This document shows, piece after piece, positions 38,323 to 48,790 of a stretch of 64,000 nt of DNA. The notes under the pieces are model-generated. The model was given only the letters and a program-made list of their open reading frames with translations. It had not been told where the DNA came from and ran no database searches. The position numbers were made by a program, and so were the translations under genes. Numbering within the stretch: the stretch's first letter is position 1; every line of letters begins with the position of its first letter. This DNA is from Glossina fuscipes (lineage: Eukaryota > Arthropoda > Insecta > Diptera > Glossinidae): contig NW_023998415.1 of the NCBI RefSeq assembly GCF_014805625.2, positions 38,521,131 through 38,585,130 on the forward strand. The letters are read 5' to 3'.

Positions 38323-38359
<37 letters not shown>

Positions 38360-38775
38360 TGTTGTATTATTTTGATAAAACTTGTAGAGAAATAATATTA
38401 ATATTGAATTAATTTCTCTCTCTTTCAATGAACTATCGTGGGCCTTCAGATAATCAACAACCTGCCTCAAAGCGTCAAAGGAACGATAGCAATAGCACTG
38501 CCAATACAGCTACAGCAGCAACAATAATAACAACAACAACCACAACAACAAACGCAACAATAACAGCAACTTCCAAAAATTTAAATAGTAACCAAAAACA
38601 TGATAACTCTGCTAATAAACGCATAGCGACAAGGCGTCAATCTATAGCCTGCCTACCCAGTCACGCTGATCAAAACAATAAATCGCAAGAATTTAAAACA
38701 AATGGAAAGTCTGCAGCTCACATGCTACGCACGCGTCTTTCTGTGCCTCTGCATAGCAAATCGGAGAAACGTTGA
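30625..38775 (+). CDS. Su(z)12: Polycomb repressive complex 2 subunit Su(z)12
   Basis: Core PRC2 subunit; with E(z), Esc and p55 it supports H3K27 methylation. Exons: 30625-30847, 30908-31239, 31304-31475, 32751-33651, 33713-34518 and 38450-38775; all boundaries are GT-AG, in phase, 919 residues. Start: ATG of [10 protein letters not shown]. Visible: the [19 protein letters not shown] block bridging exons 1 and 2; a C2H2 finger at about residues 428-449 ([20 protein letters not shown], then CH); [20 protein letters not shown]; and the VEFS box at about 585-680 ([20 protein letters not shown]). The last exon is Asn/Thr-rich and ends in a basic [11 protein letters not shown] segment and [15 protein letters not shown]. 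Intron 1 is 60 bp and open, so the frame reads through it; the splice is what matches orthologues. Introns 3 (1.3 kb) and 5 (3.9 kb) are long and repeat-laden. Confidence 0.95.
32401..32447. repeat. (AT)n microsatellite in Su(z)12 intron 3
   Basis: Uninterrupted alternating AT of about 47 bases, flanked by imperfect atac and gtgt repeats. It is likely polymorphic. Confidence 0.95.
35247..36733 (-). repeat. Dispersed repeat, reverse-oriented copy in Su(z)12 intron 5
   Basis: It begins with ttataccatcatcgaag (about 35248-35264), the reverse complement of the family's right terminus, and the region ends near 36712-36731 with gggtgataggtataaa, which resembles a terminus of the same family. The interior is much longer than in the 834 bp copy and poorly conserved, so this may be two fragments or a copy with an insertion. 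Confidence 0.3.
36776..37096 (+). repeat. Dispersed repeat, short copy in Su(z)12 intron 5
   Basis: The left end atattcggctgtgaccgaat resembles the palindromic left ends at 18162 and 19626, followed by tacccacc. The right end near 37069-37091 reads cgggtgataagcgtaaa, like the family's right terminus. About 320 bp, internally deleted relative to the 834 bp copy. Confidence 0.4.
37555..37615. repeat. (AT)n-rich microsatellite
   Basis: Alternating AT with short breaks. A purine-rich gagagaga tract follows at about 37674-37698. Located in Su(z)12 intron 5. Confidence 0.9.
37784..38043 (+). CDS. Su(z)12: Candidate alternative, acidic 3' terminal exon of Su(z)12
   Basis: Inside intron 5. A pyrimidine-rich stretch ends in taccgctacag at 37783. 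Joined to the G that ends exon 5 at 34518, the sequence opens with Asp and runs in frame for 86 residues to TGA at 38041-38043. The peptide is strongly acidic: [19 protein letters not shown], later repeated Asp runs ([12 protein letters not shown]), then [14 protein letters not shown] and NCDCDCDTN. This would give an isoform of 897 residues in place of 919. Drosophila Su(z)12 is also described with two C-terminal isoforms (900 and 855 residues, as I recall). The alternative is that this is only a GAT/GAC-rich intronic repeat that happens to stay open. No donor follows in frame, so it would have to be terminal. Confidence 0.55.
38172..38205. repeat. (AAT)n microsatellite
   Basis: About eleven copies of the trinucleotide, just before the last Su(z)12 exon. 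Confidence 0.95.
38249..38356. repeat. (AT)n-rich microsatellite cluster
   Basis: Two long AT runs (38249-38280 and 38327-38356) separated by imperfect tatatgtatat units. Ends about 95 bases before the last Su(z)12 exon. Confidence 0.9.
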
Positions 38776-39808
38776 CATTGTATTTTATTGCTGTGACTTT
38801 TTGTTGAGTTGTTTGCCTTTGTATAGATATATTTTGATTTTTGAATGATTCACGTAAACATATGCAAACATTTTGTTTAGAAAAATAATTTTATAAATGT
38901 ATTTTACCTTTTTTTTTTTCTTTTTTTTTTTTTTTTTATCACGCTATTACTGCCGAACCATTGTAGTTATATACGTATGCAGTTCTCGGACTCACCTTTT
39001 TTTTATGTTCTTATACTAATTTACCCCATGCACTTGTCCTTTTAATATAAATGTAATCCATTTTTAATAGACAACAACAAATAGTATATGAATTATCATT
39101 ATGAAATAAACACCATGCACTTACTAGACATACATATTTTTATACACATGAATGTCATTGTGTTGAAATTATTGCGTACATGTAAACGCATCATTATATG
39201 TATACACAAAAAAAAAAAAAAAAAATGAAATTAAAAGAAATAAATGTATCAATGGGAAAAATAATTTTTGCTTTTCTTTACTTTTCTTTTTATATTATTT
39301 TATATTTCAATTTCTAGAAAATATATAAATGTATCAGTGACATAAAACCTTTGACTTTCATATAAATAATTTTGTTGAAGTTGTTAAATAATATTCTTAT
39401 ACAAGTTATAGTAATCATAGCATATATTAATCATCCGCAGGGCATAGAGTGTGAGACTTCATTTTTGCAATAAATGTGTTTGTGTGTGTGCGTGTGTGTG
39501 TCGTCTTTTAACCGGCACAAAATAAATCAAATTTAAAATTTTGATATATCAGATCAGTCAACTGAGATTATTTGCTATTTATGCCGAATCATCAATAAGC
39601 AACGTAATGACAATAATAAAATAATTAGGTAGAAATGCAAATTGATTCAAGTTGAATAGAGGCTACACTCGGATTCGTGTCTTTCATAATGAAATTCGTT
39701 TTTAGAATGATGAATGATGCATGTTTTAGGAAAACTTAAATGATCTCTGAAATATAGAAACAAAAATTTTCTTTACAATTTCCATTAGGTAATAAAAATT
39801 GGCTTAAA

Positions 39809-40206
39809 ATTTAGAAAACGGACTCGTCAGAGTTAGTTGCATACATTGCGTGATTTTTCGATAGCTATTTCAGGGGATAGATATTTAAGATTCGTTACAC
39901 TATGTATACAACTGATTAAGTTTAATAGAAGTTCTGGATCCCCGGAAACCTTTCACAGATGCAGAGAGAAAACGAGTTTCTGGAAGATTTTCACACATGC
40001 ATAGAGAGAAAGAGCTTCAATGCAGTTGATTTAAAATTTAGAAAAAGGACTCATCAGAGTCTATTACATATATTGTATGATTTTCCTATACCTATTTCAG
40101 GGGATAGATATTTAAGATTCGCTACACTATGCATACACATGATTAAGTATAATAGAAGTTCTGGATACCCGGAAAACTTTCACAGATGCAGAGAGAAAAC
40201 GAGTTT
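39809..40206 (+). repeat. Tandem pair, 227 bp period, diverged
   Basis: The blocks ggggatagatatttaagatt (39873 and 40100) and gatgcagagagaaaacgagt (39958 and 40185) repeat at a spacing of 227 bases. The stretches between them also align with scattered substitutions. A 62-base spacer separates the best-matching parts. There are two copies only. Confidence 0.8.
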
Positions 40207-40479
40207 CATATGCGATATCGTACATAAATCTATCCATAAAAAAATTACGAATTTTTTTTCTTTTCAAACTGGGTAAAAGTTCAGCGCAGCAAGTATATTA
40301 GCTAAATTCTTAATCGAAATCAATTCTTTTTTAATATTTATTCATTTAGATGTTTGCAAAAATTTTGATTACTTTTGATCACTTCAAAAGGGCAGTTATT
40401 GTGGAAATGTATATTGGTGCAATGTATATTAATCATTATTCATTTGCTACAACATTTTAAAACATTTTTGACAGCATGA

Positions 40480-40700
40480 CGGGATCATGTCGAAAGAACT
40501 TATTTGGTTTGGCAACGATCCACTCATCGATTCATTTTCACGTTTCTTCTTCGACTTTACGCGTGCCAGCCAAGTCATTTTGCACCGATCTGAACAAATG
40601 GTAATCAGGAGGCGTCATGTCTGCTTAGTACGATAGGTATCGCAGAACTTCCCATTCGAGTTGTAGCAGTGTATCCTGGACAACTATTGCAACAATTGGC
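40480..40700 (-). mobile_element. Second mariner relic, transposase C-terminus
   Basis: The minus strand reads LEWEVLRYLSY, stop, then DMTPPDYHLFRSVQNDLAG and KWIDEWIVAKPNKFFRH, with two stop codons. This corresponds to the third catalytic Asp region (usually APSDYHLF) and the C-terminal tail of a Mos1-like (mauritiana-type) transposase. It is a different subfamily from the element at 11202-12473. Sequence up to about 40830 may also belong to it, but is too decayed to call. Confidence 0.7.
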
Positions 40701-41004
40701 CAAAAAATGGCATTTTCAGTCAATTCATGTCGTCACTTTTAAACTGTTGAACCCAAATCCGACAATTGGGATATTATGCCGCAGCATCACCACAAGTAAT
40801 ATTTCGGGCCTTTAGTGTACTAATGTGAGACGCTATTAATTATTTTAAAAAATATATAAGCGGCAAAAGTGATTTTTTTCCTTTAGTGTATTTTTATCAT
40901 AAATCTTTTATTTGAATAGAAGCTTTTTTCTGATAAATAACAAAAAAAGAAAAAAAGAAACAAATACCGTACTATACGCTTTTTTAAAAAGACCTTTTTT
41001 ATTT

Positions 41005-41748
41005 TTATTTGAAATCTTGATCTTCAATAAAACGACAGAATTTTACCAACAATTCAAATTTCTTCACAGTTTGCGCTAAGGCCATATTCGGTAATTTTAC
41101 GGTAAGCACTGAGAACAAATGACCAAACACTATAGCATCCAATTCGCACGGTTTGTCACCATAGAAATAGTCTCCTGAACTTTCCCCTAATTTCATCTGT
41201 AAATTTTCACAACATTTGTGTACTTTCTCAATGACATCATCTATACTCATATCCGTCCACTGATAAACTTTCAGCATTTTCTTTGCTTGACAGCGTTTGG
41301 AATAATTTTGAATTTTATTCAAGGGCCAGGGAAATACGCAACCATTGCGAGGAGCTGTAACTTCATCATAAACAGGCTTTAACATAAAACTTATGTAAAG
41401 TTCAGCCATAGTAAATATGTTCTCCGTTAGGCACACATAGGAACGCATTTCTGCTTTCTCATCCTCATCCATCCATTTACCGATAGCTTCATTCTTCTGT
41501 TCTACGAAATTAACAATAGGCTCAAATTCAGCTAATATAAAGGCTCCGGCTTTTAATACTGGCAATTTTGTCATGCGACCTCCCGGGGACATAAATTCAG
41601 CATTGGCACAGGCCCGTATGTCATAAGGCAGGTTACACATTTTCAAATAGGTTTTCACAGCTAAGCAACTGGCATTCTCCGCCAATAAAATCTGTTCAGC
41701 CTCGTATGGCTGATAAAGTACTGCATCATTTGGCCATGGTTCACTCAT
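41005..41748 (-). CDS. Mtx2: Metaxin 2, mitochondrial outer membrane import component
   Basis: Cytosol-facing partner of metaxin 1 in the sorting and assembly of beta-barrel proteins at the mitochondrial outer membrane. Metaxins are also linked to mitochondrial transport. Single coding exon, 247 residues from the ATG at 41748 (MSEPWPNDAVLYQPYEAEQI). The frame opens 15 codons earlier (41793), but orthologues start near SEPWP. GST-like fold: an N-terminal thioredoxin-like half (LAVKTYLKMCNLPYDIR, ANAEFMSPGGRMTKLPVL) and a helical C-terminal half with KPCELDAIVFGHLFSVLTVK, the conserved metaxin signature. Divergent from Mtr3, 1.6 kb away. I see no transmembrane helix at the C-terminus, which fits metaxin 2. 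Confidence 0.95.
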   Translation of the reverse strand: MSEPWPNDAVLYQPYEAEQILLAENASCLAVKTYLKMCNLPYDIRACANAEFMSPGGRMTKLPVLKAGAFILAEFEPIVNFVEQKNEAIGKWMDEDEKAEMRSYVCLTENIFTMAELYISFMLKPVYDEVTAPRNGCVFPWPLNKIQNYSKRCQAKKMLKVYQWTDMSIDDVIEKVHKCCENLQMKLGESSGDYFYGDKPCELDAIVFGHLFSVLTVKLPNMALAQTVKKFELLVKFCRFIEDQDFK

Positions 41749-43364
41749 TTTCTCAATTATATTATATTCCTTTAATAATAGGGAGCCTCGCATAAAAGAC
41801 AGTTTTTTTTTAATTTTCTAAATAACAAATTCTTACACAACTCAACGTTCATTTCATTCACAGCTGTAATATGTCAAAGGCTGCCATTACGTAAAATTGA
41901 CTTAAGGTATAATAAATTGTAGTCTACGCTTCTATGGGAAACCATAGCACCATAAGTTAATTATCTATCGTGACGTAGCTTAAGAAAATGCTTTATAAAG
42001 ATATTGATCTTGAGTTTGGTTTTTCAGAACATCTATGAACAGAGATCCTCTTCCTCTCGAAAAAGAAAAAAGAGGTACTATGCATAATCTTTGTGGTTTT
42101 GCAGTTACTTTATTTAATTACAATAAATAGGGTAACCGAAAATTGCGTATACGAAAGAAGTACATATGGAAAGTCATACCTTATTTTTTTTTTTATTTGT
42201 TAGGGATCCGCTTATTTTTGATTAGAATGTTTAATTACAATAAATAGGGTAACCGAAAATTGCGTATACGAAAGAAGTACGTATGGAAAGTCATACCTTA
42301 TTTTTTTTTTTATTTGTTAGGGATCCGCTTATTTTTGATTAGAATCTGAGATAATAAGTACCATTTTATTAACCCATACTCCATGTAAGTCATTGTCTAA
42401 ATAATTTTTAATCGAGAAAATTTCTTTCTATGTCGACTCGACACTTTCTTATGTACTTTTTCTTTTAAAAAACAAAACAGCGCTGTACTCGCTGCAAAAA
42501 AAAAAAAAATAGAAAAAAAGGTTAATAACACTATTGAAACTGTAATTTACAATTTTCAATAATAATACGAGCAATACGTTATAAAGCCTACGACATTTAC
42601 GATAAAATAAGCGAATTTATTCAATCGTAACCTTATAAATATCGTCTGTTGTTAGTTTAGTTTTTACGATCTAAGAACTACAAGCGTCACTGAAAATTTC
42701 TTTAAATGTGATTCTATGTACCTTCTCGTGTTCTTTTATATTACTAGTTCAACTGCCGTATTGCTATATATACTATACTACAGGATTTTGATGGTTTTAC
42801 AATATTTGTTCTTCTATACACAATCCTTTTTCTCTCTTGAAGTATTGAGTAACGACCTAGATACAACGAATTTGCATTTTGCATCACATACTCAAAGTTG
42901 AATACCTAGCTAACATTGCATTACTGCAGCAATGCAAATGGTTGAAAAAATTTTAAGACATATACCTGCGTTGATTATCAACACAGTGATGGTTTTAGGA
43001 AAATAAAATACAATATAAATATTGCAATATCAATTATTGCTTTATCAATGTAAAAAAAAAATTTAACTGTACGACAAGTTTTTCGGACCCTATAGGTTTG
43101 CAGTGTAAAATATAATGTAACACAAGTTATATACTCAACTTGTGTGCAATGCATTCCAAGCTTCAGCGCTTGAAGCGGAATTCAACATATTGTTACGGCA
43201 CGGATTCAGTAATTGAGCCTTAATTCGAATATTATAAAGCACAATTACCATCACTACTGTTCAATATTAAAATCATAAGTAACATATAATAACATATAAT
43301 AAGTTCGAAGATTTTTTTTAAGAAATTAAGGAAGGTGAAATAAGTTTTCTGAAAATTTGTGAAG
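41749..43364. other. Divergent intergenic region between Mtx2 and Mtr3
   Basis: Contains both 5' UTRs and promoters. Its notable content is a near-perfect 118 bp tandem duplication (42112-42346). The rest is AT-rich with no gene that I can support. Confidence 0.6.
42112..42346 (+). repeat. Near-identical 118 bp tandem duplication
   Basis: Unit 1 (42112-42229) and unit 2 (42230-42346) each begin tttaattacaataaataggg and end attttt gattagaat. They differ by one substitution (gtacata versus gtacgta) and one base in a T run. This implies a very recent duplication or an assembly artefact. Confidence 0.95.
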
Positions 43365-44434
43365 ATGACTTCTTTCAATCCTAATGAATCCTTTATTACA
43401 TATGGAACTTATAAGCCCAAGGAAAATATTGACGAATTATTTGAAAGATTAAAAAAACCTAAAGAATTAAAGCTGGAACCGCGACTCACGTGTATGTATT
43501 TCTTTACCCTCGTTTCGTTCCTTGATGCGTATTATTAACTTTTCATATAACTCATTATTGCCTGCATTTTGCTCCTGATTAGTTTTGAAAGTAGGAACTG
43601 TTTCCAATGTGAAAGGATCTGCTTATATGGAATACGGTAACACTAAAGTAATGGCTCAAATAGAACCACCCAAAGAATTGAACAAGCAATCCAAAAAAAG
43701 GTGATTTAGTGATATACACAAACGAATTTAATAACCTCCAGCATTTAAACTCAACTATTTTTGTAGCGATCCGTTGGGCGTTATCGTGTGTAGTGTGAAA
43801 TATGCACCTTTCGCCTTGGATGACGTTGAAACTATAAATCGCAAAGAAAGTTTCATGAGCGCAGCTCTGAAGAAGGCCTTGGGACCCGTTGTATGTCTTA
43901 ACGAATTTCCCAATTTCCAGCTGGAAATTAAGGCTTTAGTTCTAGATGATGACGGATGTGCACTGAGCACTGCCATTACTTGCTGTGGAGTAGCTTTAAT
44001 TGATGCCGGCATACCCACCTATGATCTGATAACAGCGTCTACTGTATGCTTATTAAAAGATATTGAATTTTTCAACCCCAGCAGTACGCAAACAGCTAAA
44101 CTAAATATTTACAGATTTTATTAGTAATTTATTTATTGTAGGTGACATTGAAGATTTGCTGCATAGTTTGCCATGTATTACTGAAGCTAATGGCCTAGAA
44201 GAGCATGGCATAGTCGTTGTGGCTAGCCTATCGACTGGAGGCCAAGTATCTGAATTCTTCCAAAAAGGTTACATAAGGTCAGACACTCTAGAGCGTCTAT
44301 GTGAACACCTGTTGGTCATTAATCAACGCTTGCTGGATACCGTACGTCAAGTTTTAATTGATAAAGTCAAATATCACATCGCCCAAGAACGCGAACAAAC
44401 CGCTGGGGACAACAACGATATTGAAAATGCCTAA
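43365..44434 (+). CDS. Mtr3: Exosome complex subunit MTR3 (EXOSC6 orthologue)
   Basis: One of six RNase PH-like subunits forming the RNA exosome ring, for 3'-5' RNA processing and decay in nucleus and cytoplasm. The animal subunit is not catalytic. Exons: 43365-43491, 43583-43700, 43767-44083 and 44142-44434, 284 residues. Exon 1 is short of domain. RNase PH fold: VGTVSNVKGSAYMEYGNTKV (exon 2), VCLNEFPNFQLEIKALVLDD and GVALIDAGIPTYDLITAST (exon 3). The choice of GTATGT at 43492 as donor 1 and GTACGC at 44084 as donor 3 is forced by phase, since other donors break the frame. The downstream gene Prp3 converges on it with only about 120 bp between stop codons. Confidence 0.93.
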
Positions 44435-44552
44435 ACTATAACATTAAAATATATTTAGTACAATTTACCAAAAAAATAACGAATTCTTTTATTGTTGCAG
44501 TTTTAGATCTAAATTTACAAATTTTTGCGAATGATAGTTTAGTTTAGTGAAA

Positions 44553-46847
44553 TTATTCATCGGTTGAAGCTTCTAGGACAGCTCCAGAATAGGCCAAGTC
44601 CCAGTAGTGTTCCACTTGATGTTTTTGAAAGAATTCCCGGGCCATTTTTTCCATGGGAAAAATTTTAAATTTAATTTCTCCAAAATGGCGCCGTTGACTA
44701 GTGCCTTCCCACACCAATACACAAGCGTTAGGAACTTCTTGGCCATCAGGGCCCTTAACACTGTCTTCTTCCCATTTGATGCGATGCTGCATGAGACGTC
44801 GATACTTTTTTTGTTGCTTTGGGCCGCCTTCTACTACCACAACGCAGCAATCTCTAAATAGGACAACAGTGCCGGTCATATGCAATTGCTTAGCATTTGT
44901 TTCCACTTTAAATTTTTTACTAGCATTGTCTTGAAGATCCTTAATACGGTAAACACTGACGTGGACACCACATGACGTATCTTCCTTGATTTTACGAATT
45001 TTTTTTTCGCTTTTTTGTTCAGCTGTTAATTTTCGTGCATTGTTCGCGTCCTCGTGGGCTTTTTGGCGCTTGGCCATCTGCTCGCGTACATGAGCTTCAA
45101 TTTTCGTGGGATCTTGAACAGCGTCAGTGCCCAAAACTCGCATCAAATTTGAAATACGCAGCTTAGGTTCAGGTGTTGCAACAAGACCTAATCTTATTTT
45201 TTCTTGATCTTCCTTCCAAGCTTCTCTCCTATTTTGTCTTCTTAACTTCTTGCGCTCTTTCTTCGTTAGAAACACCGGCAAATAAACCGGTTTTAAGGGT
45301 TCATCTAAAAATCGTATTCATAGTGCGAAATATGGAAGTCAATCGATTAACAAGGATATCAATTGTTATAAATATATATTTTTTAAAGGTTTTTTTTTAT
45401 CTTGGGAGTAACATCTTTAATTATACCAGGATTGAATTTTTAGGAGGATTTGTTTCATGTAAAATTAATTGGCCAAGTTGGGAATATGGATAATACTATA
45501 TGAAGTGTTTGGTTCATATTTCTATGTTGCACAAACGGAAGGACAAAACTCCAAGTAATTGTAATTAAGGGGCAACATCTATCTACACTGTGACTTACTT
45601 GGGGGTTTCATTTGCGTAGGGTGTTCAATAAGATTTGTAATGGCCGCTTTGCGTATACTAATTTTTCCGTCGTCCTCCAATGTGTTAAGATCGCTGGTTA
45701 AAATAACAGAATCCCACCATTCCATCATCGGAACATCGTCAGGAGTATCTTGCTTAGGAGCAATCAAGGCAAGTTTCGTAGCGGAGCTGATACCTGTTTT
45801 TCGGGCAATTTGTGATATTTCATTTTGCAACCGTTCCAGTTGTGACTTCATACGCATACGTTCAGCCATTTGCTGGAATTTACCCGGCTCATGAAAACGT
45901 AGCGCACGCTTTGTGCGCACTGCAGACTTTTGGGCTATGCGATCATCAAAAAATTTTAAAGCCTCTTCTTGAGCTGCATTGCGTTCAGCATGGGTTTGAG
46001 ATTTATTAAAAACCTCGCGTTTTTTCGCTCTTATATTTGCTTTAAGTGTGGGTGTTAAGGTTGGTATATTAATAGCTCGCCCAGTTTTATCGATAGTACG
46101 GCCATCTTCATCTAAAATCAATGGTTTCGGCCTGTCTTGTACTGGAGCTGTTGGCTGAATTAGAGTAGCTAAGGACCCTGAAAGCTTTGCACGTATTTGA
46201 GCTTGTAACTCAGCAATTTTTTTGGCCTTATCAGCGTCTTCTGGAGTCGGCTTCTTCGAAAGGGCTTGCGTGGCTAAAGCGACCGGTAAACCAATTTGCG
46301 GCACTGAAGCAAGTATGGGATCTTTGGCTTTTAACTGATTTAGAGCACGTTTCCGCTCCTCAATCTCGCGTTGTGCATTCACCATCATTAATTTAATTTG
46401 AGTACTACTTAAGGAAGACGTAGCAGCGTTAGAAGAATTGCCAAGCGACATGGAAGAATTTGAAATTACTGCGGGAGGTACTACAATAGGTGGTAGTGCC
46501 GGCTTCTCACCATTCGAATGAGGATGGACAACGTCAAACCGTGATTTTTTGGCAGGTTCTGCGACACCAGAGGTTGCTGTGCTGTCTCCATCCGGACGTT
46601 TACGACATTTGCGCTTATACTCTTCCAAGTGCTCCTGTAGCTTGTCGACCATTTTCAAGCATTGTTTTCTATCTACAAATTTTTCTAGTTGTTCGCATAA
46701 GTATTGACGTTCGAAACCCTGATGCAGACATAGTTCAATTGTGTTGATTATTAAAGACTTTTCTTCTTCGGAACTGACGACCTTCGCAGCCAGCGTCGCT
46801 ATATCATTGTGCAAATCATCGATCTCCTTGCGCGTATAATAGGACAT
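44553..46847 (-). CDS. Prp3: U4/U6 small nuclear ribonucleoprotein Prp3
   Basis: Spliceosomal protein that binds U4/U6 snRNA with Prp4 in the tri-snRNP. Exons: 46847-45599 and 45304-44553, intron 294 bp; 666 residues (human PRPF3 683). N-terminal helical region ([20 protein letters not shown]), a Ser/Pro-rich linker, then the PRP3 domain ([30 protein letters not shown]) up to the splice junction; exon 2 has [40 protein letters not shown] and a C-terminal DUF1115-type domain ending in [20 protein letters not shown]. The phase-1 junction joins A with AT to make Asn. Head to head with the small exon at 47305. Confidence 0.96.
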
Positions 46848-47304
46848 AATTCGCAGTTAATATGCTCTTTGAAACAAAACAAACAATTAATTACCAATGA
46901 AAAGTGCGGCTGTTGATTCACAAAGCCAGAATTAATAGGAATTATTCAACGTTCTTCTGCTTTCGATGCACGCAAAGAGGAAAATAAACATGATAACGTT
47001 TATAAATGACAACTTTCGTTTATCGTAAGAGACTTGCCATACCTACAAACACATGCATTTGCTGAATTCCTAATATTAATGACATTTTCTTCTTGAAAAA
47101 CTCCGTTTTTCATTTTCGGTTAATATAATCCCTACTGCTTATATTTTCCATTTCGACAACACTACCTACGCCATATTTGTTTAAAGCCGCTCGCTTCTGT
47201 AAAAGATTGTGTGTGTGTGTCAAAAAAATTGTGCATAAAATTTCCGCAGATTTTAACGTGTTTTAATAATATATTTTTAAAAAATCTTTATTAAATCTCT
47301 CGCT
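46848..47304. promoter_or_regulatory. Putative bidirectional promoter, Prp3 and the gene starting at 47305
   Basis: Only 457 bases separate the Prp3 ATG from the ATG at 47305, which points the other way. No clean TATA or DRE site stands out. The layout, not a motif, is the evidence. Confidence 0.35.
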
Positions 47305-47341
47305 ATGGCATCTGAGGAAGAAAACGAAGAAACTTTTCAGG
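47305..47341 (+). CDS. Putative first coding exon of an unidentified gene
   Basis: The ATG at 47305 starts MASEEENEETFQ, an acidic leader, followed at once by a strong donor (cag g|gtaagt, 47342). The flanking ctatggca context is reasonable for a fly start. I could not find the next exon with confidence before 64000. The downstream gene-poor 16.6 kb would be its first intron, as is common for large neural or developmental genes in flies. I do not recognise the protein from these 12 codons. It could also be an unrelated chance ATG with a donor-like sequence. Confidence 0.45.
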
Positions 47342-48664
47342 GTAAGTACGGAATAATTTAAACGAAAATTCTTTTTAAAAAGTTACGTGTGTAAAGAAAA
47401 AAATTTTTGAGAATATAACAAAAATTTCATAAATGCACCAAATAGTTGTTTCATAAATAGCTCAAACACAACAAATGCGCATGAAATCATTACAAACGCA
47501 TTATTATAAAGTTTATGAATTTTTTTCACTTGGAGAACAGTGGAACAGTTTGTGTTGTTGTTGTTGCATATACAAATATATGAGCGACTTTTCATTCCCT
47601 CTTTATTAATACTATAATTTCTTGAAATTTGCTTCGAATGAACTGATCCGAGGAAGTTTAAACTATAACATTGCGAAATGCAAAAAAGGGCAGGTACGTC
47701 ATCGTGGATCTAAATTATTTGATACATTATTTCACTTTAAGAAAAGCAATTGAAATGTTTTAGCAAAGTTGCTAAATGTACGAAATTCGTGCTTCCTTAG
47801 ATTGAATATTCCCTTGAAAATTCCCTTTCTCCTTTAGGCTATATGGTATGAGGAACGTACAGTTAATTAAAATATCGTAATTGAGCTTTTGATTTGGGGC
47901 AATCACCATTTTATTTATGAAATCTTTAATTTGTCAATTATATTTACATCAAAATTTGATTTAATTAACTTTACATTTTGTTTTTTGTAAACACAAACAT
48001 TTGTTCGTTACGAACACTTCTCAAGAACAAAGAATCCGAAAGGGAACTACTGACCCTAGCTTCTCTAAATAGGTACTTGTATTAGTTTTATATTATCCCT
48101 GAAATACTTTTTTCAGGTAAGTAGAGTAGTATTTGGTGGGAAAGTGTTGATTTATATTAATTCGTTGACATTGAACATTCCTATATTAAGTGTCCCGGTT
48201 ATTATTAATTTACTCACATATTTTATAAATTTATTCACATTTTTTTACATTTACTTCAATTTTTCCTGATTGAGGGTCACACTTTCGTTTACAATTGAAC
48301 CATTGTATCCATTGTTAACCACTCGTCACTCTACTGAATAAAGGCAGTCCTAATGTTAGTACCCAGTGAGCACCCCTTATTGCGTTTCTTCGATCAACTA
48401 TATTCCTAATTGAAATTGCTAAGAAGATACGATTGAAAAGGTGCACGAGTAAATATGAAAATTATAAAATCATAATCATATCGCAATAGAATATATCTTA
48501 GAGGATATCTTATACCACAGTGACGTTTGAAAATAAACTTTTCGGTGAAGTCTGTTGCGGCTCTGATAAATTTTTTCTCATTTTCTTATTATACTCACCA
48601 TTGAATGATTGCGATATACTCATTTTTTTTTTTTGTTTTTTTGCTTTATTATTATTTTTTTTTA

Positions 48665-48790
48665 CAGAGACGCTGTAAAGTATATACAGTCCTGATCAGC
48701 CTGAAATTCTGAATTGATGAAGCCATGCCTGTCCATATGTCCGTCTGCGTGGTATATGTTGAAAATTTTCAAATTTAGTTTACAAAATAC
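48665..48790 (-). repeat. Dispersed repeat fragment, reverse orientation
   Basis: Contains gaattgatgaagccatgcct and gtccatatgtccgtctgcg, the reverse complement of the cagacggacagacggacat landmark of the copy at 19647-20480. Ends are not recognisable. Confidence 0.45.

Larger units (their letters stand above)
38776..41004. other. Convergent intergenic region between Su(z)12 and Mtx2
   Basis: Su(z)12 3' UTR with several possible poly-A signals (for example aataaa near 39105), long T and A runs (38920, 39210), a GT-rich tract near 39480-39500, a degenerate tandem pair (39809-40206) and a mariner relic (40480-40700). No other gene seen. Confidence 0.6.

Noticed and set aside
43490..43582. GTGTAT at 43490 as Mtr3 intron 1 donor
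   Set aside because: It puts exon 2 out of frame; the donor two bases on (GTATGT) restores VGTVSNVKGSAYMEYG.
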